Shown here: piece by piece, positions 1 through 10,900 of the stretch
How positions within the stretch are numbered: position 1 is the stretch's first letter
How the letters are laid out: the number at the start of each line of letters is the position of its first letter
Assembly (NCBI GenBank): GCA_036874045.1
Contig: CM072346.1
Location: 12,376,001 to 12,440,000, forward strand
Source of the DNA: Cymodocea nodosa
Lineage: Eukaryota; Streptophyta; Magnoliopsida; Alismatales; Cymodoceaceae
Direction of reading: 5' to 3'
DNA: 64,000 nt
The notes under the pieces: generated by a model
Databases searched by the model: none
Told to the model about the DNA's origin: nothing
The model's input: only the letters and a program-made list of their open reading frames with translations
Translations under genes and position numbers: made by a program

Positions 1-500
1 AAAATAACTTAGAGCTTGATTTCTACCAATAAAAATATACTGAAAAGAAAATACCGGAATTGAAATTTTGACATTTTTCAAGTATTTTTGTATTCGAGTA
101 TAAAATGATCTTTTGTTTTCAAAATGAATACAAAAAATACCATCGTTTTCTTTGTAAAAATGACGGTAAATCAATTTTTTCATGATCTTCGCATATAAAA
201 AATTATATTTTAAAAATGGTGAAATCTAAAATATATTATTAAAATTTAAAATGATAGAATTATATTGAAATGTAACGTAGATTCTATTGAAATTTAATTT
301 AGCATATTTGCATAGGATGTTTTGACATGCCAACCTGGAAAATGTTGCCCATGGCCTTTTTAATACCTTAATCAATAATAAATCCTCAAATTGCTTGACA
401 CCATCTCTTAGAAACTTTCTCCAAATGATATTTACTTTATTTTGAATCTTGCTACGATATACTTTTTAATGGTAGGTTGAGATTTAGCCTTTATAATTAG
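1..500. other. AT-rich upstream sequence, no gene seen
   Basis: Very AT-rich sequence with no coding signal. The first 200 bases have the A/T-run texture of the MITE-like segments elsewhere in the window, but I could not define ends. Confidence 0.4.
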
Positions 501-1166
501 GGAGGGTTTGTATATTTGAAATTGAAAATTTTTTTCGTTAGATTTTAAGTCACGAATTATTTGTGTCGTTTGGAATTTAAATTTTAAATCATGTGTAAAA
601 TATTGAGAAAATAAATTCTCAACCTAAAAGATTTAAATTTATTTTCCGAAAGACTGTTAAACGCTCGCCCTTCGACTCAGCCTTGCCCCCTCACGCTTGC
701 TTGTGCCCTTGACACTCGCCCTCGCTTATGTCGTGTGCTCACCTATGCCCTCGTCATTAATTACTTTAATTAATTACATTTTTACTAATTACTTTAATTT
801 ATTACTTAATTTTATTAAAAATCAATTCTATCATATGCAAAAACATATCTAAATTTTAATTTCCGTCAAATTCCTGAATATGCACAAACACCTAAATTTT
901 GAATTATTTCCATTAAATTCATGGTTAGTGAAATTTATGGAAATCTTTATTTAAAACAAAAATTTTAGCATGATTATGCATCTAAGATACATTACTTATC
1001 AAAGATATTAAATCTTAAGTTTTCTCAATTGGTTGATATAATGTCAAATAAATAGGAAAGTTTTTTAATTTTCTTAAGTTTCAAGATCTGCATAAATAGA
1101 TATAATTTTTTCCTAACTTTCATTTCTATCATTTTCAAGAAATTTTGGTAAACACAAACCATCCCC
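501..1166. mobile_element. MITE-like element with imperfect terminal inverted repeats
   Basis: The left edge (GGAGGGTTTGTATATTTG, from 501) resembles the reverse complement of the right edge (GGGGATGGTTTGTGTTT, ending 1166). The interior is AT-rich with one GC-rich island at about 659-752 built of CTCGCCC-like words. No coding capacity and no clear target-site duplication. A similar AT-rich segment with a central GC island lies at about 57.8-58.4 kb, so this may be a small non-autonomous DNA transposon family. The ends are approximate. Confidence 0.4.
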
Positions 1167-1814
1167 ACACCCTCCCCTTAATCTCTAACATCTCTTAAAA
1201 AAAAGAAAAGATAAATCTATCTATATGTAATTTATGTCTCAAAAATAATAAATATATATTTCTCTCATTTGCTTTAAGTTTTTTAAAATTTTTTTAGCGT
1301 TTCATTTTTATGTTGTTATGAAATTTGTAAATCTATTTGTACACTTAAAATTTGTCAAAAAAATGAATCTGTTAGAAATAAATTTTTAAAATATATTAAA
1401 ATTTGTCGAAATATAAATATTTGAATCAATAGAATCTAGAAACATTATCTTTAATGTATTTCTCTTATTACATTAAAAAAAATTAAATTTCTTTTAATGC
1501 TGTTTCTTTCTCGTGTTACTTGTGAAATTTATGAGTTTGTTTATACACTTAAAAACTGTTAAAAATGAATCTATCAAAAATTAAAATTTAAAATATATTA
1601 TAAATTTTCAAAATATAAATCTTGATCAATAGAAATTAAAAACTTTATATTTAATATATTTCTCTTGTTACATTAAAAAAATAGATTGGTAAGTCATTTT
1701 TATATTAAAATAAGATATTTTATAAATTGCGATCACACATAAATTAAAAAAGAGAAAAAAATTATTTATTCCCGTGCCCTTTTTTGTGATCTCATTCATT
1801 CATCTTCCACCCAT

Positions 1815-1822
1815 TTTCGCGC
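1815..1822 (+). promoter_or_regulatory. E2F-like site in the leader of the first gene
   Basis: TTTCGCGC fits the E2F consensus TTTSSCGS. It lies 15 bases before the ATG at 1837, in the only GC-containing part of the upstream region. E2F sites of this form commonly drive G1/S-phase genes in plants. Function here is inferred from the match and position alone. Confidence 0.45.
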
Positions 1823-1836
1823 CAGAGCAATCAGCA

Positions 1837-1949
1837 ATGGCGGAGGAGTCCTTCAAACCTCGGCCTCCACTCTCGAGGAAACGAAGGTCCGGATCTGATG
1901 CGCGGCACTCCACAGCTCTTCGCGAAATCATCCCCAATGATGGAGGTCG

Positions 1950-1980
<31 letters not shown>

Positions 1981-4900
1981 TTCCCTTTGTGTCCTTTCGT
2001 GGTGCTTCTCTGTTTGATCCCTACTTGTTCTTGGTAGTTGTTCGTGTTTTTGTAGTTGTTCTCTTCCCAGTATGTTCGCCTGATCAAGGGAGGTTTCTTT
2101 TTTGGGTTACACGCTTTTCTTCCGTGGAGTGTACGAATGGCAAGCTTCTCGTTGAAATTGCACTGTTCTTGTTGGGGAGGAGAAGAGAAGCATTTAGGGT
2201 TCACAATGTTTTTTTTTTTTTGTTTCAGTCCTAATAGTTGGAAGCGTAAGCATATTTATAACACCTTCGTCGGTATAAGTATTTGTTGACTATCTCCGTG
2301 TGCAAGAATGACAAGATCGATTATTTTACATACGATATCTGGGGTTAGATGGGAAGCTAAATTGAGTTGATTTATTGTTAAAAAAAACTCGTTCTTATTG
2401 ACAAGAAGGGAGAAGCATTTAGGGATCGTAATGTTCTTTTATTTATTTTAAATTTCAACTCCAATTGCTGGAAATGTATATATTTATAATATCCTCACTG
2501 GTATAAGAATTTGCTTACTATCTCCGTGTGTGGGAAAGACGTAAGATCGATTATTTGACATATGATATCTGGGATTTGATAGGAAGATAAGTTGACTAGT
2601 TGAGTTGATTTATTAGAACTGAAAAAAGGTCGTTACCTTGGATTGCCTTCTCTGACGAGGTAAGGAAATGTGCCAACTGTTATGGTTTTTACTTCTTTAG
2701 AAATAATAGCCCATATATTTAGTTATGAACAAACCATTGCCAATATTGTGTTCATAGCCAATATTAGATGCAGAATATATCGGTGTTTGTGCATGGAGGA
2801 ACTGTTCATTTGGTGCCTTTATCATAAGTCATAAGGAGCATGAAAACTTAGGCCAACCAGGAGGACGCTGATGCCGTTGGACTTAATTAATTAAGTGTTG
2901 GGCTTAACAAGGCCCATATAACCTTAATTATATTTGTCTATGTTAAGTCCTTAATGCACTTAATTAGTTAGTGCTAAATAATTTAAGTGAAAGTTCTAAG
3001 TTAAAGTCATGAAGAGAGATTGTGTTGTGTGTATGAAGTAACACTTTATTTTTAGTCTTGATTTGCTAAGGGTAAGCATCCACTTTGATCTTATTTGTGC
3101 ACTTAGAAAGTGATAGAATGTAATATAAAAGAAAGTATTGGAAAGAAAAGCCATCAAAAAATAATGGTGTTTGCACACCGGTCAGAAAGTGAAAAGATTT
3201 AAAAAGTAATATAAAGTGAAAAAGTAATAAAATGTAATAAAATATAAATGAATAACATAAAAATATTTGCAAACATCTCAAGTTTATAGAAAAATTAAAA
3301 GTGTTTACATTCTTCATAATAGTACATTATACATTGAGTTTAAATTTATAATATATAAATTTAATATATTATAAAAATTTATTATTATTATAATTATTCA
3401 TTAATTATTATTTCATCCTTTTTTTTTACATATGAATTTAACAAATTGCATTTCCTTTTATATTTTTCTTCTTCTTCATTTTTTCCTTTACTTTTTGTCA
3501 CTTTCGAACCTTCCAGTTTGAAAAGGAGGATGACTTTACTTTCTCTTGTAAAACTTTTTCTGGAAAGTGACGGTAGAAAGTGATAGATACTATCCCCAAA
3601 TGAAAGTGATAGCTAACTCAATGGACGGTAGAAAGTGATAGCTAACTCAATGGACGCTAAACTTTCTACCGTCACTTTCCGCTAAGCACAAACACATCAT
3701 ATTTTTTTGCCACTTTCCTTTACTTTCTTTTCCACCACTTTCCTTTGCTTTCTCTCTTGCAAAACCCCCCCCTATGTCTTAGGAGCTTCAATGTAAGCAT
3801 GTTTGACCACACATGCATCTGCGTAGGGGCTGGACCAGGCTTGAGCTTATGGAAATGGTCTTGAATTGTTAATCAAATTTTGCATAAAATCACATTGGTT
3901 AATTGTAATTAATTAAGATGATTTTTTAATTGATTTGGTCAATGAATTGTTAATCAATAATGGCCCCTTACTCTTCTCTATCTAGCCATTAGTGTGTTGG
4001 ATTTTTGGATTAAGGGAGAGTGAGGTATTGGGATTAGTCTAGAAACGTGAGTTAGTGGTCATTATGGTTCATTTGTGACCATTAAGGGTTAGGGTCAGGG
4101 TTGTCTATAAAAGAAGGGATGATTGAAGTAGGACTTCATCTATCTTGTACTACCATTTCTCTCTTCTTTTATGCTCTCTCTCTCTCTCTCTGTCTAACGT
4201 TTCTGATGTTCCTATGTGCTTGTTTTTCCACTTTTAGTGAGCTTAGTCATAGGTGAGGCCCTTTTTGGTGAAAGGCAAGCTGGTTGTTTTTAGATGATTT
4301 TAAGTAGGTGGTTTCTTCAGCTTGCTCAATGCAGATTGATGGAAAAATAGCAGAATCTTGTTTGTCACAGAAACTTAGAAGCATGGCAAAGAAAGTCTCA
4401 GCTTGGAGCAGAGGAAAATGAGAGAGCTTTCATGAAAGACAAGGAGTTTTGTGGGATTCTACTGGGATTTCTGGGCTAGACTTTGCTGATTTGTGGGATT
4501 CTACTTTCCTTCTTTTTTTGATTTGCTGTTTTGGTTAATCTTTTTTTCCTGGATGTATTGTATTAATTTTCAACATGATTCATCCTTTAAGCTTTCAAAA
4601 AACTATGCACTAGGTTGATCCTTTTTGTTTAGTAAATTCTGTGGTGTCGGAGAACACAGTGAAGGTTATCTTGGAGGATTCAATATAGGTTCGGTTGTAA
4701 AGTTGAAACCAATTCTGTTTCTGAAAAATATACTTAGGCATATCTAAAGCTACAAATCAAAGAAGAAGAAAAAAAGGCTTCTCTAATGGATGTCTGTAAA
4801 TGAAAGCATTGCTTTATTAATCATTTTATCTGTTTTTTTTTTTTCTTCAAAGTATCCCATTGGCTTGAGGATTTGAGCCTACACTTGTAGGGATGGTGAG

Positions 4901-7900
4901 AAGAGATTTCACCACCTTGGTTCATGGTAATGTATTTTATCTGTGATGTTATTTTCCATGATGTTCTCTTCTTGCTTACCATATGATTTCCTTTTATTGA
5001 TTGGAGTTTGTTCCCAATGAACTTGTCTACAATCTACTACAGAATCTTATATCATACATGCAGAAAACATATGTTCCACTGTAATTTCTGGAGTAAATCT
5101 AAAACAAAGGAAAAGGGTAAGATTTGCTGATGCTGATCCTATTGACACATTAAGTGGCAATCTTGGCACTTCTTTGGGTCCAACTCTTGGAACTGAAACT
5201 TTTTGTGAGTATTCTTTCTACATTCTGTTGTATTCATCTAATTTACTTGATTGTGTTTGTTTTCTCTTCTCTTTGTGAGGGTACTTGTTTTGTTTTGATA
5301 AGCAGTTTCTGATTGAACTTCATATGCAGATGTTCCAAAAACTTCAGAGTACTCTTCTTATAAGAAATTAATGGAAGAAGTTGGCAGTAATTTACATTCC
5401 CTTGAAGTGCATAATGAGGTTTTCCAGTCGAGGAACCATGAAATGAAGAGCCTCATGAAAGATGGTGATGGTATGGCAGCCGTTCTACATTCTTTTTCAG
5501 ATATGTGCATTCCATTTGGTGCAAATTGTCCAGCTTAATTCAATGACTTGCAGATTTGAAAAACGTTTCCTACAGAAATGAGACAAGCAAATTCTTATTA
5601 CCTGTTAAAGAACTTACACCTCGTGACAATACAAGCTCCTTTTTACCAACTGGCATGGTGAAGACTCCAGGTGAACGTCATTGGCAGAAAATATTGCAGA
5701 TGAATAGATAAAACTAGATCATTATATCATTTCATTTGCTTTTATATATTTTGTATTCTACATCAATCATATCTAAGAAGGGACCATAAAACACATTTGT
5801 ATTAGTTTTATGTCTGCATTCTTATTTCATAGGAATTTATGTAAAATTTAATCCAAATTACAAAAATAATTTCTGGTATCTACCTTAAAGGTTTCGTGAC
5901 TTTCACCTATAGTCACAAAGTTCAAAAATATTTGAATTCATTTTTTTGATCTTCTAGATTGACAAAAAATGTTCGATTCATGGCTTGAAATGACAAGCAT
6001 AGACAAGTGTCAAGTATTATGTAATTATCATGTTATACAAATAATCCATTATTGTAAAAAAAAGCAAGTGGTATATCTTAATATCTCAAGTTATGAATGG
6101 AATTTTTTTGCAAAACTCACAAAGCATTTCTTGCCTAATTAGTTTACCCAAGTGATACAAATGATAAACACATTTTCATAAATGATAACACAATCTAGAA
6201 ATTTTTGTAACCAATTCATTGTCAATGAAAAACCTTCATTGTAAATTCTATTAGAATCGATTGACTTTATTAAAAGGAGAGTGAATAGTAAGTTTTAAAT
6301 TATTTAATTAAAATTTATAGATTATATGTAAAATTTGATGATTATGTGTGACGCAATAACAATATCAATAAAAATAAATTGAAACTACAAGAATACTTAA
6401 GAAATTTATAGTGATTCACCCCAAACTCAGGGTTGTTTACTCCTTAAGCCTTTTTATTTGAGCCTTATATTAATTCTGGTATTGTTCTTAAGTCAACATC
6501 ATGCCATTACACAAACCAATGTTATGGGCCAACAATCCATTTTTTACAACTTTCCTTTAATCAAATCCACCAAGTCTGCTTCCTTACAATCTGAGGACCC
6601 TTCACCACAATCCAATGAGCCTTCACCACAATTCAATGAACCATCAACACAACTCAATGAGCAAGTTTTATAATTAAAATTAACATATAAACTTGAAGCA
6701 TTAATCCCCTCGAAAGCTTTCACTGCAATGGTTGCATTCTTCAAAGATCTACTATGCAAGCTTTCTAATTTCCTTGGAATGTCTCTAAAATGTCTTGAAA
6801 ATTGTGAATGAAACTTAGGAAATGTTGGTAGTGCAAGACATGTACGTTGCATGGCTTAAGGGTCAGTTTATATAGAGTCTATAGCCTAGTAAAGAAGGCA
6901 CAACAATTACATTCACTTTCTATTATCAGTGGATTGGTCATATGGATCGGTATACCAATGACAAAATCAGTATACTAGTCTAATTGAATCCTAACTTCCT
7001 AAGGGTCAATCGGTATACCAATTGGAAAATTAATATATTGAACATTTTAAGACCTAGATCTTGAAAGACACAACGGTATGTCATTTCTACTCTAGTGAGC
7101 AACTGCAAGTTTATCTTCCAAAATGATATCCTAAGATTGACAATAGGTATGTTGTTCTTGGTCTAATGGTTATTATTTCTAAAAAATGGAATGTTGATAT
7201 CAAAATTGGTATGCCAATCTGAGTTCAAAGGTTGATTACACTCTTTACTTAGAATTCAGTATTCTGTTTTGACTTTGTGGCAATGTGAATACTTAACTAT
7301 ATGCATGTTGTATGCATTTATCTTAAGTGTCTTATATGAAATGTCTAATGTGGGAGAATATCATAGAGATTTACAGTAAAGCTAAGGACACAAATCAAAA
7401 TTACATCAATAATTTAAGACTTAATTAATTTCTTCATTTTCTCCTTGCATGACTTGGGTTCTCTTGATTTCTTCATGCTTTTCTTCCATTTTGACATGAT
7501 CTTTACAAGTTCTTTACTTGTCCTGCATTTTCCTTCAAGTCATTTTAATTTTTTTTGGGTTTGCTTTGTATCTTTTTCGTTTTTTTCTATAATAACTTAA
7601 TATATATTCTGCTTATACTTATCATTAAATTTTGTATCATCACAATCATTTGAGAAAAATTTTCCCAACAAATTCTAGAGCCAAAGCACCAACTTTTACA
7701 TTGATTTATTCTATCAAAATGACCCACAACACACTAATGATCATGCATATATTGGAAACCTTGGTGGTCTCCATGTTCATCTTCATTTTCTTCCATCAAT
7801 ACAAACTTGGCGCTAGAGTCTAGAATGTACATTATTTATTATTCTAAAATGTTATACTATTTTTTTAAAAATAATGATAGTGTTTTTGCTTAAATTTGAA

Positions 7901-10900
7901 TATAAGACTTCATCTCTTACAATGAAATAGATGAGCAATTGTGCCATCTTGCTATTACTTCTAAAATGTTACTATTGGAAGAAAGGAAAAGGTGAAAATA
8001 GATTGATTTTATAAGCAAACATAATGTTTATATATATAGAGGTTACATATAAAAGATAAATATAACTCTACTAATATGGGACTAAAGCCATACATAACTA
8101 AAATCTTAATACTTTATTTTCTCTAATACTTCCCCTCAAGTTGGAACATCTAACTTGCAATAGACTCGTACATAAAAATTTATAACATACAAATAAGGAG
8201 ATATATAACAGACAAACATGAACTAGAAATAGTAACATTGATAAGTAGCAATGTTGTGCAAGTGAGAAGCTGGTTGATCACAATTTAACAAGTGTAAATA
8301 CTAATACATTGTTGATATCATTAAACTTAGTTAATATACAAACACTTACACATGATAAGAGGTTGATTTGTTGTTGGCGTCCTTAAACTTAATTAACATA
8401 TAAATTTCTACACATATTAAAAGGCTTACACAAATACTTTGCAAATACTAATACAATCATTATCAATCATCTAATAAAGGGTAACAGAACAACATTGCCC
8501 AACAACTAATTTGATTCAATATTGATAATGAAGTATTAAACATTTTTTTTTAGTCTTGTTTTTCTCCTTATTCCTTTTTTTAACTTCCATCATTTTTTTA
8601 TAACAAAATTTTTTGTTATTTTTTTCTTCTCTCTCCCCTTACTTTTTTTTCCTCTTTTTTTCTCACTTTTTCCTTTCCTTTTTTTAGGCTTCCACCTTTT
8701 TTTTCTTTTTTTTCATCTCTCTCACCTTTTTTTTCTTTTTCTTTCTCCTCTCTTCTCCTTCTTTATTTCCATCTACAACAATGACTGTGGCTTATTTGAT
8801 GTGGCACTTGGTTTTCCTTCCATCCTACATTTTTTTCAAAAAAACTGTGCACTTTTCTTATTCTTCTTTTCTCTTTCATTTGTCACCCTCTCACCCTAAT
8901 GGGTGTAGGGCAGCGATTTTAGGAAAAAAAGGATGGATGGAGCTGTAGCATTGGCACTAGGAGGTGGCACAATGGTGGACAAGGTTTCTAGGCCTTGAGG
9001 ATATTGAAATGGCATCATGGTGGCATGAGGAGGCAGATGGAGGATGAGGGAGTGGTAAATCAAGGGTTTGGAGTGAAAGTGGGTGGAGGATGGTAGCTCC
9101 TTGAAATGACGGCCCATGTTATAGGGTTTTAGTTGAAATTTCTAGAGAGGTTGGTGGTAGTAGTGGGTTAGGATTTAGGAAGAGCATTACTAGACCTATG
9201 AAGGGTTAGATGGGTTGATGGCAGTGGTGGTTTAGAACTGCCAAATTGGGTAAGTGTTAGAGTTATTATGTCTTGTTAAGGTTATTATTGTAATAGGGTA
9301 ATTAGATAATCTTTTATGTATCTAAACCTTATAATATGGCTTTAATTCATTAGTGAATTAATTACAATCATTATTTCCTCTCACAAAACCTAAGATGCAT
9401 GAGAATTGTTATCAGTAAATATTATGTAATATTTGTGACTCAACATTGATTGAACATCAGAAGGATCTTAAACATCATAATGTATTATTTCCTCAAATAT
9501 CAATACCCAATGGTGATAGTTGAGCTCATTCAACTTGACACTTGTAACAATGAGCTTTCCAGAGAAAGATTCTACTAGAGTTGAAGATGAGGTAGTCATC
9601 ACAAAGTCTTTATTAAAAAAAAAGTTTTATTTGGATAGACTGTTCAAAAGATGACAGATGGTCGGTTGGTGGTACATTCGAATCTCTTGACGTTGTTTGG
9701 TTCTGTCGATGAAGAACTAAAAATAAATGATGATGGAGGCATCAACCAGGCTCAGATGAGACTATGATGGCTAGAATGGGGTCGACCAACTCGGGCATCA
9801 ACCTAAGTTGTTATTATTGACGATGGCAGCACACTACCCAATCACCAACTGACAATGACTTTTAACATGTGTCTATAAATGATGAATGAAGAGGACGAAG
9901 AACAACTCTGACAATAGACAATGGAAGGTGGTTGAGTGGGCGAACAAAGGTAGTGGCCAGCAAAATCCTTAATCTTAGATTAGGCTCTGATACCAACTTG
10001 AAATCAAAGATTAGGGAAGGAAAAAAAGTTTTTCTCATTGATTAATAAGGTATATATACAAAGTATGATATATGGATCCATAAGATCCATTTACATATGC
10101 ATTTTAACTACATGAATAATATAGAATATCATAAAACACTAAATATAGAATATATTATTAAAACAAGTTTTATAAACATTATAGGTCTAAGCAACTAGGT
10201 GCCTAGATTAAAAAACCACTAGAATGCCTAGGTGCTTGCCATAAAAGGTATGGGTCCTTAACATCCTATTGAAGTTATAATGGTCAAATGAATGATCAGC
10301 ATGATAGTGTTACAATAGAGACTCCTATGTAGAAGAGATTTTTCTCAACATATCACATCAAAAACTAATAGGCATATGCCATGTCTACATTCATGACCTA
10401 AATCAATCTTCTTCCTCATTTGAACAAGGCATTTGTACCTAAGGTGAAAGTATGTGATGTAGTGGTAGTTAATTAATTGTCTTGCAATTTAAGGAACCTT
10501 TTATAGTCAAATTGAGATATTGAAATTGTTTAAGGTGTTTAATCAATGGTGATACCATACCTGATGTTGCTAATTAGCTTGGGCACATTATTGCCTCGAA
10601 GATTTATCATAGTAATTATCTAATATTTGGTCTATCCTACCACAATGCTCACAATAGGGTTATCCTCACCCTATCCTACCACGGCCATGGTGATCATGAG
10701 AAAAGGTTGTCATTGTAGGTTAATTTGAATTAAGAATTGGTGTAGCAGTTGCAATCTTGAACACCTTTGAAAATGTAAACTATAACAATGGAACAATCTC
10801 GACACTAAGGATCTATTCACATATCTACAATGATAACTCAGGATTGAGACCAAATGAAATAACAATGCCCATTCCTCCTAATACTCTCGTATCTTGGAGA

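Noticed and set aside
1950..2289. Short open frames around the C27 run
   Set aside because: They are created by the homopolymer and the following T-rich intron. One encodes a poly-glycine end from the C run read on the minus strand. They conflict with the splice model.
6458..6673. Small protein with PSPQxNE repeats
   Set aside because: It rests on a 21-bp tandem repeat inside a transposon-filled intron, with no conserved start context or homologue known to me.
8896..9117. 73-codon minus-strand frame
   Set aside because: It lies inside the degraded Copia-type element and shows no domain. Probably chance.
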